A stretch of 64,000 nt of DNA from Xanthobacter oligotrophicus (GTDB lineage Bacteria; Pseudomonadota; Alphaproteobacteria; Rhizobiales; Xanthobacteraceae), in the NCBI RefSeq assembly GCF_008364685.1, contig NZ_VTTL01000004.1, positions 1 through 64,000 on the forward strand, read 5' to 3'. Of the stretch, positions 32,603 through 41,334 are shown one piece after another (position 1 is the first letter of the stretch; the number at the start of each line of letters is the position of its first letter). Below the pieces are notes generated by a model. It worked only from the letters and a program-made list of their open reading frames with translations. It made no database searches and was not told where the DNA came from. Both the position numbers and the translations under genes were made by a program.

Positions 32603-33871
32603 ATGTCTGCCACGTCCTCGATGCCGGCGCCTCCCGGCGCGCGGCGCGCGCTTCCGGCCATGCTCATCCTGGTCGCCGGCTGCGTCATCGCCCTCATCAC
32701 CTTCGGCCCGCGCTCGGTGTTCGGCCTGTTCCTGCTGCCCATGTCGCAGGAATTCGGCTGGGGGCGTGACGTGTTCGGCCTCGCGGTGGCGCTGCAGAAC
32801 CTGCTCTGGGGCCTCGGCTCGCCGTTCGCCGGCGCCATCGCCGATCGCTTCGGCACCGTGCGGGTGATGTGCTGCGGCGCGCTGCTCTATGCCGCCGGCC
32901 TGGTGCTGATGTCCTATGCCACCACCCCCGGCATGCTGCATCTCACCGCCGGCATCATGGTGGGCTTCGGCCTGTCCGCCGCCTCGTTCAACCTGGTGCT
33001 GGCCGCCTTCGGCAAGCTGCTGCCCGACGAATGGAAGTCCATCGGCTTCGGCGCGGCGACGGCGGCGGGCTCGTTCGGCCAGTTCCTGTTCCCGCCCCTC
33101 AGCCGGGCGCTGATGGATACCATCGGCTGGCACGAGACGTTGATCGTGTTCGGCGCCGCGCTGCTCATCGTCATGCCGTTCTCGCTGGCGCTGGCGACCC
33201 GTGGCGTGGCTGCGGCCAAATCCGGCGCGGCCAGTTCGGGCGTAGCGGCATCGGCACCGCAGCAGGGCATCGGCGCCGCCATCGGCGAGGCGCTGCGGCA
33301 TCCGAGCTACGTGATGCTGGTGCTCGGCTTCTTCACCTGCGGCTTCCAGCTCGCCTTCATCACCGTGCACATGCCGGCCTTCCTGGTGGACAACGGCGTG
33401 AGCCTGTCGGTGGGCGCCTACACGCTGGCGCTGATCGGCCTGTTCAACATCCTCGGCTCGCTCACGGCGGGCTACCTGTCCAGCCGGGTGTCGCGCAAGT
33501 GGCTGCTGGCGTGGATCTATGCGGGGCGGGGCGTGGCCATCGCCGTGTTCGTGCTCATGCCCATCACGCCGCTCAGCTGCTACGTGTTCGGCGCGGCCAT
33601 GGGCTTTTTGTGGCTCTCCACCGTGCCGCCCACCTCGGGCCTGGTGATGCTCATGTTCGGCACCCGGTACATGGCCATGCTGTACGGCTTCGCCTTCTTC
33701 TCCCACCAGGTGGGCGGCTTCCTCGGCGTGTGGCTGGGCGGCATGCTCTATGTGGCGACGGGCTCCTACAGCTGGGTGTGGTGGCTCTCGGTGGCGCTGT
33801 CGTTCGCCTCCGCCGCCATCAACCTGCCCATCAAGGAGCGCCCGGTGGCGCGGGTGCGTGTGGCGGCCTAG
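32603..33871 (+). CDS. MFS transporter (monocarboxylate/OFA-like)
   Basis: A 422-residue major facilitator with about 12 predicted membrane helices. The loop between helices 2 and 3 carries GAIADRFGTVRVM (MFS motif A, about 80-92), and helix 1 reads LVAGCVIALITFGPRSVFGL, close to oxalate:formate-antiporter/monocarboxylate transporter relatives. A hydrophilic Ala/Ser-rich linker (about 200-225) joins the two halves. ATG 32603 is assumed; the open frame extends to 32564. The gene stands alone and its substrate is unknown, probably an organic anion. Confidence 0.82.
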   Translation: MSATSSMPAPPGARRALPAMLILVAGCVIALITFGPRSVFGLFLLPMSQEFGWGRDVFGLAVALQNLLWGLGSPFAGAIADRFGTVRVMCCGALLYAAGLVLMSYATTPGMLHLTAGIMVGFGLSAASFNLVLAAFGKLLPDEWKSIGFGAATAAGSFGQFLFPPLSRALMDTIGWHETLIVFGAALLIVMPFSLALATRGVAAAKSGAASSGVAASAPQQGIGAAIGEALRHPSYVMLVLGFFTCGFQLAFITVHMPAFLVDNGVSLSVGAYTLALIGLFNILGSLTAGYLSSRVSRKWLLAWIYAGRGVAIAVFVLMPITPLSCYVFGAAMGFLWLSTVPPTSGLVMLMFGTRYMAMLYGFAFFSHQVGGFLGVWLGGMLYVATGSYSWVWWLSVALSFASAAINLPIKERPVARVRVAA

Positions 33872-34067
33872 CCGCCACAGTTCGGGCACGCTGGTGACCT
33901 AAGTCCTAACGCCGGGCCGGGCCTTTCCGCGACATGGAAGGCACGGTCCCGGCGAAATCCGACACGGCGGGCGCCTCGGGTGTTCCCCTGCTGTTCCGGA
34001 CTCTTGACAACAACCCGCGGTCTCTGCGCAACGTGGTAGGGATCAAACAGGTATTCGCGAACGAGCC

Positions 34068-34541
34068 ATGCGCAGCATCCTTTTCGCGGCCTTGGGCTTT
34101 GCCGCATTCGCCAGTGGCCCGGCCTTGGCCCAGCAGAATTCCGGCCAGCAGCTCTCCGCCCAGCAGGCGCGGGATTTCGCGGTGGGCAAGATGTTCTCCT
34201 TCAGCTGCTTCGAGGGATCGAAGGGCGCGGGGCGGATCTATCCCGACGGCTCCGTCGCCGGCATGATCACCATGCCCGACAAGGAGCCGCGCTTTGTCCG
34301 CCTGCCGGCCAACACCCTGCGCGTGCGCGGCGATAACGTGTGCGGCTTCGTGAAGGGCATGACCTTCGAGCCCTGCTTCGATCTGGTGAAGACCGGCCCC
34401 GGCTCGTTCCGCGGCTCGCTCGCCGGCGTGCAGACCATGTGGTGCGAGTTCGTGAGCGCGGGCGGGGACAAGTCGCAGGTCGCCTCCCGCCGCGCCAAGA
34501 CCAAGCCTCGCAGCCCCACCACGGAAGCCTCTGCGGAATAA
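34068..34541 (+). CDS. hypothetical secreted protein
   Basis: A 157-residue protein with a clear signal peptide (MRSILFAALGFAAFASGPAL, cleavage near ALAQQ). The mature part contains cysteines in FSFSCFEGSKGAG, NVCGFVKGMTFEPCFDL and MWCEFVSAG (four in all, possibly two disulfides), and a basic tail. I do not recognise a characterised function; similar small DUF-type periplasmic proteins occur in Rhizobiales. It converges with the LysR gene 10 bases downstream. Confidence 0.72.
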   Translation: MRSILFAALGFAAFASGPALAQQNSGQQLSAQQARDFAVGKMFSFSCFEGSKGAGRIYPDGSVAGMITMPDKEPRFVRLPANTLRVRGDNVCGFVKGMTFEPCFDLVKTGPGSFRGSLAGVQTMWCEFVSAGGDKSQVASRRAKTKPRSPTTEASAE

Positions 34542-34551
34542 TCCCGGCCGC

Positions 34552-35490
34552 TCAGTCCTCGGCCAGCATTTCCTCCGCGGCCGCCACTGCGTCCACTGGC
34601 GTTTCTTGGCCCTCGATGCGGCCGCGCAGCTTGCCGATCTCGCGGCCGGCATGCTCCATGAAAGTGCGCACCCGCGCCGTGGCCTTGATGTCCGGATGGG
34701 TGAGCAGCCACAGGCCGGATTCCATCTCCGGCTGCGGCGGCACGATCTGGACGAGGTCCGGCGTCACCGCCGCGATGAAGCAGGGCAGCACCGCGAGCCC
34801 GATGCCCTCCGCCGCCGCTTCCGCCAGCCCCAGCACCGTGTTGACGCGATAGACGAGCTTGTCCTCGTCCACCCGCTCGCGCAGCCATTTGGCCGGCTTG
34901 ATGCCGCCGAGATTGTCGGAAAACCCGATCCAGTCGTAACGCCTGAAATCGCCGGTGCCGAGCGGGGTCGCGGGCGCGAGGTCCGCGCGGGCATAGATGG
35001 CCCAGGCGATGGAGGCCATCCGCCGGCCCACCAGCGTGTCCCCCGGCCGGTCGCTGGCGCGGATGGCGATATCCGCGTCGCGCTTCGACAGGCTGAGGGA
35101 CTGGTTGGAGATGACCACGTCCAGCCGGATCTCGGGGTAAGCCTTGAGGAACGAGCCGAAAACGGGCGTGAGCATGTGCACCAGCAATGTGTCGTTGGTG
35201 GTCACGCGCAGTTCGCCGGAGGGCCGCAGGTCCTGCCCGGTGATTCGCCGCTCCACCGACAGCACCTCGTCGGCCATGCGCTCGGCGAGGCGCACCATCT
35301 CCTCGCCGGTGGCTGTGGGCACGTAGCCGGAGCGCGCGCGCTCGAACAGGCGGGCGCCGAGCTGCTCCTCCAGCGCGCCGAGCCGGCGGAACACGGTGGA
35401 GTGGTTCACCCCCAGCTGCTCGGCTGCGCCGGCAAGGGAGCTGCTCTGCGCAATGGCCTGCACCAGGCGGAAATCGTCCCAGGCGATCAT
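34552..35490 (-). CDS. LysR-family transcriptional regulator
   Basis: A 312-residue LysR protein. The DNA-binding domain reads MIAWDDFRLVQAIAQSSSLA then GAAEQLGVNHSTVFRRLGAL (about 22-41), the His-Ser-Thr-Val-Phe-Arg variant seen in the subgroup regulating nearby redox or DoxX-type genes. ATG 35490 was preferred; an in-frame GTG at 35502 would add four residues. It is divergent from the DoxX gene across 170 bases, so DoxX is the likely target. Confidence 0.87.
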   Translation of the reverse strand: MIAWDDFRLVQAIAQSSSLAGAAEQLGVNHSTVFRRLGALEEQLGARLFERARSGYVPTATGEEMVRLAERMADEVLSVERRITGQDLRPSGELRVTTNDTLLVHMLTPVFGSFLKAYPEIRLDVVISNQSLSLSKRDADIAIRASDRPGDTLVGRRMASIAWAIYARADLAPATPLGTGDFRRYDWIGFSDNLGGIKPAKWLRERVDEDKLVYRVNTVLGLAEAAAEGIGLAVLPCFIAAVTPDLVQIVPPQPEMESGLWLLTHPDIKATARVRTFMEHAGREIGKLRGRIEGQETPVDAVAAAEEMLAED

Positions 35491-35660
35491 TCCCAATCCC
35501 ACACGCTCGTTGGCCCTACGGTCATTCGCCTCACGCTGCCTCTCGCTCCGCGCGAGGATGTGATTTGCGTGAATGCAAACTCCAGCTTGATTTCTTGATT
35601 ATGGCGTTGCGGGAGTGCGAAAGCTAGAGGTGGTGCCACATCAAACCGGAGATCACTCCC

Positions 35661-36086
35661 ATGGTTGACAACCGCACCGCCCCCTACGGCCTCTTCATCC
35701 TTCGTCTCGCCCTCGGCCTCATGTGGGTCTCGCACGGGCTCATGAAGGTCTTCATCTTCACCGTGCCGGGCTTCGCCGGCTTCCTCGGCAAGATCGGGCT
35801 GCCCTCCGCCCTCGCCCTGCCCATCATCGCGGCCGAGATCATCGGCGGCCTGCTCATCGCCTCGGGCGTCTATGCCCGCCAGGTGGCCATCCTGCTCATC
35901 CCCATCATGCTCGGCGCGCTGAACTACCACCTGCCCAACGGCTGGGTGTTCTCCACCACCGGCGGCGGCTGGGAATATCCCGCCTTCCTCGTGGTGGCGT
36001 CCCTGGTGGTGGCCCTTGCCGGCGAAGGCGCCTATGCGCTGAAGCCCGCCGCCCTCATCCCCGGCGGCCGTCGCGCCCTCGCCTGA
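35661..36086 (+). CDS. DoxX family membrane protein
   Basis: A 141-residue, four-helix membrane protein of the DoxX/SURF4-like family. It begins with YGLFILRLALGLMWVSHGLM and includes PIIAAEIIGGLLIASGVYAR and a WVFSTTGGGWEYPAF segment typical of the DoxX-like quinol-associated proteins. GGAGATCACTCCC precedes the ATG. Functions range from thiosulfate:quinone oxidoreductase subunit to redox-stress protection; none is proven here. The divergent LysR gene probably controls it, and a strong terminator follows. Confidence 0.85.
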   Translation: MVDNRTAPYGLFILRLALGLMWVSHGLMKVFIFTVPGFAGFLGKIGLPSALALPIIAAEIIGGLLIASGVYARQVAILLIPIMLGALNYHLPNGWVFSTTGGGWEYPAFLVVASLVVALAGEGAYALKPAALIPGGRRALA

Positions 36087-36106
36087 TCCTGTTCCGCGAC
36101 ACACGA

Positions 36107-36138
36107 AAAAGGCCGGCTCCGCAAGGGGCCGGCCTTTT
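36107..36138 (+). terminator. intrinsic terminator after the DoxX gene
   Basis: AAAAGGCCGGC (36107-36117) and GCCGGCCTTTT (36128-36138) are complementary around a TCCGCAAGGG loop. It lies between the convergent DoxX and polyprenyl synthase genes; the A-run and T-run make it bidirectional. Confidence 0.88.
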
Positions 36139-36205
36139 GCTGTTCGAGATGCGTGTCGCACGGGCTTGGCCACTTGGCCTCGGTCAACGACCGAGGCCAA
36201 TGGTA

Positions 36206-37213
36206 TCAGTGAGCGCGGGACAGGCAGAAATCCACGGCTTCCATCAGCGCGTCCTTGGCTTGCCCGTTGGGGAACAGGGCCAGCGCGTCCTTGGCGATGG
36301 CGCCGTAGTGGCGCGCCCGCTCCACCGTGTCGGCGATGGCGCGGTGGCGCGTCATCAGGCCGATGGCCTGGGCTAGGTCGGCATCGTTGCCCTCGCCCTT
36401 CTCCAGGCAGCGCTGCCAGAAGGCGCGCTCGGTGGCGTCGCCGCGGCGGAAGGCGAGCAGCACCGGCAGGGTGATCTTCCCCTCGCGGAAGTCGTCGCCC
36501 ACATTCTTGCCGAGCTTGGCTTGGCTGCCGCCGTAGTCGAGGGCGTCATCCACCAGTTGGAAGGCGATGCCCAGATTCATGCCGTAAGAGCGGCAGGCAG
36601 CCTGCTCGGCCTTGGGCCGCTGGCCCAGCACCGCGCCCACCTCGCAGGCGGCGGCGAACAGCTCGGCGGTCTTGCCGCGGATGACGGCGAGATAATCGTC
36701 TTCCGAGGTGGCGGTGTTCTTGGCGGCGGCGAGCTGCATCACCTCGCCCTCGGCGATGACGCAGGCGGCGGTGGCCAGGATGTCGAGGCAGGTCATGGAG
36801 CCCACCTCCACCATCATCTTGAAGGCCTGTCCCAGCAGGAAGTCGCCCACCAGCACGCTGGCCTCGTTGCCCCACAGCTTGCGGGCGGCGAGCTTGCCCC
36901 GGCGCATGTCGCTCTCGTCCACCACGTCGTCGTGGAGGAGGGTGGCGGTGTGCATGAACTCCACGGACGCCGCGAGCTTCACATGCCCGTCGCCCCGATA
37001 GCCGGAGAGCGACGCGCAGGCGAGCGTCAGCATCGGCCGCAAGCGCTTGCCGCCGGAGGAGATGAGGTGGTTGGCCACCTCGGGAATCATCGCCACGTCG
37101 GAGCCGGTGCGCGCCAGGATGGTGGCGTTCACGCGTTCCATGTCCGCTTTCACCAGGGCGACCAGGGCCTCGATGGACGGCTCGTTGGGCTCGAACGGTA
37201 GGACGAGGGCCAA
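36206..37213 (-). CDS. long-chain polyprenyl diphosphate synthase
   Basis: A 335-residue trans-isoprenyl diphosphate synthase that makes the ubiquinone side-chain precursor (octa- to decaprenyl). The first aspartate-rich motif is LLHDDVVDESDMRRG (about 95-109) and the second FQLVDDALDYGG (about 222-233); SSGGKRLRPML is the substrate-binding Lys/Arg region. No ATG lies near the N-terminal homology; a TTG at 37213 preceded by GGGAG fits best. The adjacent gene order (divergent DUF2007 and TrmN6-like genes, then S49 peptidase) is a common Rhizobiales arrangement. Confidence 0.87.
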   Translation of the reverse strand: MALVLPFEPNEPSIEALVALVKADMERVNATILARTGSDVAMIPEVANHLISSGGKRLRPMLTLACASLSGYRGDGHVKLAASVEFMHTATLLHDDVVDESDMRRGKLAARKLWGNEASVLVGDFLLGQAFKMMVEVGSMTCLDILATAACVIAEGEVMQLAAAKNTATSEDDYLAVIRGKTAELFAAACEVGAVLGQRPKAEQAACRSYGMNLGIAFQLVDDALDYGGSQAKLGKNVGDDFREGKITLPVLLAFRRGDATERAFWQRCLEKGEGNDADLAQAIGLMTRHRAIADTVERARHYGAIAKDALALFPNGQAKDALMEAVDFCLSRAH

Positions 37214-37339
37214 GAAACGCTCCCGCTTGTCATTCTTTGGGGCGCACCATAGGGATGCTGACGGGCTCCGTGCAAGCGCCGGGCGGTTTTCTTCGCGTCG
37301 CGCGGTCGGGCACATTGCCGCTAGGTCGGGTGGAATACG

Positions 37340-37567
37340 ATGCAGGAGCTGGTGCGGACCAACGATCTGGTGCTCATCGGCGCCATCGAGGCGCTGTTCG
37401 TGTCGGCCGATATCGGGCACATGGTCGCGGACCAGTATATGAGCGTCATGGAAGGCACCATCGGTATCCTGCCCCGCCGCCTGCTGGTGGTGGACGAGGA
37501 TGTGGACCGCGCCCGGCGCCTGCTCCGGGAGGCCGGCTTCGGCGCGGCGCTCCGCGATGGCGACTGA
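37340..37567 (+). CDS. DUF2007 domain protein
   Basis: A 75-residue protein starting MQELVRTNDLVLIGAIEALF, a DUF2007 (putative signal transducing protein) domain. It contains the family-typical ILPRRLLVVDEDVDRARRLL near the C-terminus. Function is unknown. It overlaps the following methyltransferase start by 11 bases, so the two are coupled, as in other Rhizobiales. Confidence 0.8.
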   Translation: MQELVRTNDLVLIGAIEALFVSADIGHMVADQYMSVMEGTIGILPRRLLVVDEDVDRARRLLREAGFGAALRDGD

Positions 37568-38342
37568 CACCGCGCCACCCGCATACACCACCGACAGCGT
37601 TCTCGGCGGCGGACTGACGCTGCGTCAGCTGAAAACGGGCCACCGCGTGGGACACGACGCGCTGCTGCTCGCCGCCTTCGCCCCGGCCGATCGCCGCCGC
37701 GTCGTGGATCTCGGCGCCGGGGTGGGCAGCTGCGGCCTCGCCTTCCTCACCCGCGTGCCGCAGGCGCAGGCCGTGCTGGTGGAGATCGCGCCGGAGCTGG
37801 CGGATCTGGCGCGGGACAATGCGGCGCTGAACGATCTGTCCGCGCGGGTCGAGGTGGTGGCGGGCGATGTCACCCGCCTCGGCCGCCCGTCGGGGCCCGA
37901 GGTGCCGCAGGCGGGGGCGGCGGACCTCGTGCTCACGAATCCCCCCTTCAACGATACGGCGCAGCATCGCATCTCCCCCGACGAGGCCCGCGCCCGCGCC
38001 CACATGGCGGACGACGCGCTGCTGGAAGAGTGGGTGCGCGCCGCCGACCGCTGCCTCGCGGCACGGGGCGTGCTCTGCCTGATCCACCGGCCGCAGGCGC
38101 TGGCGGCGATTCTTGCGGCGCTCGATGGTCGTTTCGGCGCGGTGGAGATTCTCCCCGTGCATCCGCGTCCCGACCGGCCGGCGGTGCGTCTTCTGGTGCG
38201 CGCGGTGAAGGGGCGCCGGACGCCGCCGGCGCTGCTGCCGGGCCTTGTCCTCACTGATGCGGACGGCACCCCCACCGCCGCCGCCGATGCGGTGCTGCGA
38301 CAGGGGGAAGGTCTCGTGCAGTCCGGTCTCGCCCAGCCCTGA
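37557..38342 (+). CDS. TrmN6-like N6-adenine methyltransferase
   Basis: A 261-residue class I SAM methyltransferase. Motif I is VVDLGAGVGSCGLAFLTRV (about 50-68) and the catalytic NPPF is in LVLTNPPFNDTAQH (Asn128). This matches the YfiC/TrmN6 (tRNA1Val A37 N6-methyltransferase) group, including the N-terminal GGGLTLRQLKTGHRVGHDAL motif. ATG 37557 was chosen because the protein family starts there and it overlaps DUF2007; the open frame from 37500 is not needed. Confidence 0.84.
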   Translation: MATDTAPPAYTTDSVLGGGLTLRQLKTGHRVGHDALLLAAFAPADRRRVVDLGAGVGSCGLAFLTRVPQAQAVLVEIAPELADLARDNAALNDLSARVEVVAGDVTRLGRPSGPEVPQAGAADLVLTNPPFNDTAQHRISPDEARARAHMADDALLEEWVRAADRCLAARGVLCLIHRPQALAAILAALDGRFGAVEILPVHPRPDRPAVRLLVRAVKGRRTPPALLPGLVLTDADGTPTAAADAVLRQGEGLVQSGLAQP

Positions 38343-38403
38343 ACCTGTTCGCCCTTGCTCCCTCCGCCTTGAGTGCGTCACCTGCGCGCCCTACATCTGG
38401 ACC

Positions 38404-39291
38404 ATGGCCGACAGCTTCCTCTCTTCCCTTTCGCGCCGCGTCAGCGGCATCCTCCCCAAGAAGTGGCGCCGGGACCTGCCGGTGGTGCCGGTGGTGCGGC
38501 TCTCCGGCGCCATCGGCATGCAGACGACGCCGTTTGCGCGCAGCCTGTCGCTGGCCGGCACCGCGCAGGCACTGGACAAGGCCTTCGCCGTGAAATCGGC
38601 ACCGGCGGTGGCGCTGCTCATCAATTCGCCGGGCGGTTCACCGGTGCAGTCGCACCTGATCTTCCGGCGCATCCGCGCGCTGGCGGAGGAGAAGGAGAAG
38701 CACGTCTTCGCCTTCGTGGAGGATGCGGCGGCGTCCGGCGGCTACATGATCGCCTGCGCGGCGGACGAGATCTTCGCCGATCCCTGCTCCATCGTCGGCT
38801 CCATCGGCGTGGTGACGGCGGGATTCGGCTTCGACAAGGCCATCGAGAAGCTGGGCGTCGAGCGGCGGGTCTTCACCGCCGGCGAGCGCAAGGTGACCCT
38901 CGACCCCTTCCGTCCCACCCGGCCGGAGGACGTGGAGCGGCTCGACGTGCTCTTGAAGGAACTCCACACCGTGTTCGTGGACCTCGTGCGCTCGCGGCGC
39001 GGCGACGCGCTGCCGGCCGACGACGAGAGCCTGTTCTCCGGCGAGTTCTGGCTCGGCACCCAGGCGGCGGGCCTCGGCCTCGTGGATGGGCTGGGCGACG
39101 TGCGCTCCATCCTGAAGGCGCGCTATGGCGAGGAGGTGCGGCTGCCGCTGGTGCAGTCATCCTCCGGCCTCATCCCCCGCCGCGCGGGTGGCTTTGGCGC
39201 TGCCCTGGCGGGAACGCTCGCCGGTCAGGCGGCGGAAGGCGCCCTGGCGGCGGTGGAGGAGCGCGCCCTGTGGTCGCGGCTCGGCCTGTGA
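38404..39291 (+). CDS. S49 family serine peptidase (SppA/SohB-like)
   Basis: A 295-residue short-form signal peptide peptidase homologue. The catalytic serine is in EDAAASGGYMIACAADEIFA (Ser111) and the lysine in GERKVTLDPFRP (Lys163), with the SNH-like structural loop GSIGVVTAGFGFD between. The N-terminus has no obvious signal anchor, starting MADSFLSSLSRRVSGILPKK. It degrades membrane-embedded signal peptides or related substrates. It starts 61 bases after the TrmN6-like gene. Confidence 0.88.
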   Translation: MADSFLSSLSRRVSGILPKKWRRDLPVVPVVRLSGAIGMQTTPFARSLSLAGTAQALDKAFAVKSAPAVALLINSPGGSPVQSHLIFRRIRALAEEKEKHVFAFVEDAAASGGYMIACAADEIFADPCSIVGSIGVVTAGFGFDKAIEKLGVERRVFTAGERKVTLDPFRPTRPEDVERLDVLLKELHTVFVDLVRSRRGDALPADDESLFSGEFWLGTQAAGLGLVDGLGDVRSILKARYGEEVRLPLVQSSSGLIPRRAGGFGAALAGTLAGQAAEGALAAVEERALWSRLGL

Positions 39292-39414
39292 TCGACGAAA
39301 AACGCCGCGCGGCAGCCCCTCCGGGGTGCTGCGATGGCGCCGGATGAGGCAGATTTCGCGCCTGCCCTTTTCTTGCCCTTTCCCCCCTTCGCAGCTGGGG
39401 TTAAATCCGATTCC

Positions 39415-41124
39415 ATGACCACCGTCCTCCCTACCGGCACAGCGCCCGGCGCCCCCGAGACCGACGCTCCCGTCGACACCCTGTTCATCGCTGTCGCCCA
39501 GCTCAACCCCATCGTGGGCGATGTGGCCGGCAACCTGGACCTTGCCCGCCGCACCTGTGCCAGTGCGAAAGATGCGGGGGCGGACCTCGTGGTCTTCCCC
39601 GAGCTGTTCATCGCCGGCTATCCGCCTGAGGACCTGGTGCTGAAGCCGGCGTTCCAGCAGGCCTGCCGCGCCGCCATCGAGATGCTGGCCGCCGAGACCG
39701 CGGACGGCCCGGCCATGCTCATCGGCGCGCCCTGGGTGGAGGAGGGCAAGCTCTACAATTCGGTGCTGCTGCTGGAAAACGGCGGCATCTCCGCCGTTCG
39801 CCACAAGGTGGACCTGCCCAATTACGGCGTGTTCGACGAGAAGCGCGTGTTCACGCCCGGCCCGCTGCCGGGGCCGATCCCGTTCAAGGGGGTGCGCCTG
39901 GGCGTGCCGGTCTGCGAGGACATCTGGGGCGCGGACGTGGTGGAATGTCTCGCTGAGACCGGCGCGGAACTCCTCATCGTGCCCAACGGGTCGCCCTATC
40001 GCCAGAACGTCTATGCCGAGCGCGAGAACGTGGCGGTGGCCCGCGTGGTGGAGAGCCACCTGCCGCTGCTCTATGTGAACCAGGTGGGCGGGCAGGACGA
40101 GCTGGTGTTCGACGGCGCCTCCTTCGCCCTCAATCCCGACCGCTTCCTCGCCCTGCAGTTTCCCGGCTTCATGGAGCGCGTGCGCATCTCCAAGTGGCAG
40201 CGCTTCGAGAACGGCTGGAAGTGCCTCGGCGCCAACCTGGCCGACCGCATCGAGGGCGATGAGGCGGACTATGCCGCCTGCGTGCTGGGCCTGCGGGACT
40301 ATGTGAACAAGAACCGCTTCCCCGGCGTGGTGCTGGGGCTTTCGGGCGGCATCGACAGCGCCATCTGCGCCGCCATGGCGGTGGATGCCCTGGGGCCGGA
40401 GCGCGTCCACTGCATCATGCTGCCCTATCGCTACACGTCCGGCGACAGCCTGTCGGATGCGGCCGCCGTGGCGCAGGCCCTGGGCGTGCGTTACGACATC
40501 GTGCCCATCGCCGCCGGGGTGGAGGGCATGGAAACAGCGCTCGCGCCCCTGTTCAAGGACACCCAGCGCGACGTGACGGAGGAGAACCTCCAGTCCCGCG
40601 TGCGCGGTGCGCTGCTCATGTCGGTGTCCAACAAGTTCGGCGCCATGGTGGTGACCACCGGCAACAAGTCCGAGATGTCCACCGGCTACGCCACCCTCTA
40701 TGGCGACATGAACGGTGGCTACAATCCCATCAAGGACCTCTACAAGACCCAGGTCACCCGCCTGTCGCGCCTGCGCAACCGCTGGAAGCCAGCGGACGCA
40801 CTGGGGCCGAACGGCATCGTCATCCCCGACAGCCTCATCGACAAGCCGCCCACTGCCGAACTGCGCGACAACCAGAAGGACGAGGATTCCCTGCCGCCCT
40901 ACGCGGTGCTGGATGCCATCCTCGAACGGCTGGTGGAGCGCGAGCATTCGGTGGCCCAGATCATCGCCGACGGCTTCGACGCTGCCACCGTGACGCGGGT
41001 GGAGCGGCTTTTGAACATCGCCGAATACAAGCGCCGGCAGGCGGCGCCGGGGGTGAAGGTGACGGGCCGCAACTTCGGCCGCGACCGGCGCTATCCCATC
41101 ACCAACCGCTTCCGCGAGGGGTGA
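39415..41124 (+). CDS. nadE: glutamine-dependent NAD(+) synthetase
   Basis: A 569-residue two-domain NadE. The N-terminal nitrilase domain has the Glu in VVFPELFIAGYPPEDL (about 61), Lys in VRHKVDLPNYGVFDE and nucleophile Cys in VPVCEDIWGADVV (Cys167), supplying ammonia from glutamine. The C-terminal synthetase shows the ATP PP-loop LSGGIDSAICAAMA (about 309-322) and TTGNKSEMSTGYATLYGDMN. It converts nicotinic acid adenine dinucleotide to NAD. ATG 39415 begins family similarity; an open frame from 39334 is not used. Confidence 0.93.
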   Translation: MTTVLPTGTAPGAPETDAPVDTLFIAVAQLNPIVGDVAGNLDLARRTCASAKDAGADLVVFPELFIAGYPPEDLVLKPAFQQACRAAIEMLAAETADGPAMLIGAPWVEEGKLYNSVLLLENGGISAVRHKVDLPNYGVFDEKRVFTPGPLPGPIPFKGVRLGVPVCEDIWGADVVECLAETGAELLIVPNGSPYRQNVYAERENVAVARVVESHLPLLYVNQVGGQDELVFDGASFALNPDRFLALQFPGFMERVRISKWQRFENGWKCLGANLADRIEGDEADYAACVLGLRDYVNKNRFPGVVLGLSGGIDSAICAAMAVDALGPERVHCIMLPYRYTSGDSLSDAAAVAQALGVRYDIVPIAAGVEGMETALAPLFKDTQRDVTEENLQSRVRGALLMSVSNKFGAMVVTTGNKSEMSTGYATLYGDMNGGYNPIKDLYKTQVTRLSRLRNRWKPADALGPNGIVIPDSLIDKPPTAELRDNQKDEDSLPPYAVLDAILERLVEREHSVAQIIADGFDAATVTRVERLLNIAEYKRRQAAPGVKVTGRNFGRDRRYPITNRFREG

Positions 41125-41132
41125 GGCGATAA

Positions 41133-41168
41133 GGACAGCGCCGGCCGGCACCGTCCGCCGGCGTGTCC
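41133..41168 (+). terminator. candidate terminator after nadE
   Basis: GGACAGCGCCGGC (from 41133) pairs with GCCGGCGTGTCC (to 41168) with one bulge. It sits 8 bases after the nadE stop without a T-run. The remaining 166 bases before the DUF2339 gene contain ATTGAGCACTTAACG, a possible weak promoter. Confidence 0.4.
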
Positions 41169-41334
41169 ATGCTACCGCCACGGCGAAGAGCAAAATCATT
41201 ATAAGAATTGAGCACTTAACGTGGCTCAGCTAGCGTTGCGCCGGGCGCTGCGCTACACCCCGATGCCGGTGGGGGAGACGTGCGCGTTTCCCGCGCGGAG
41301 TCGGCCCAAGGCCGGCGTGGCAGCAGACGGGTGC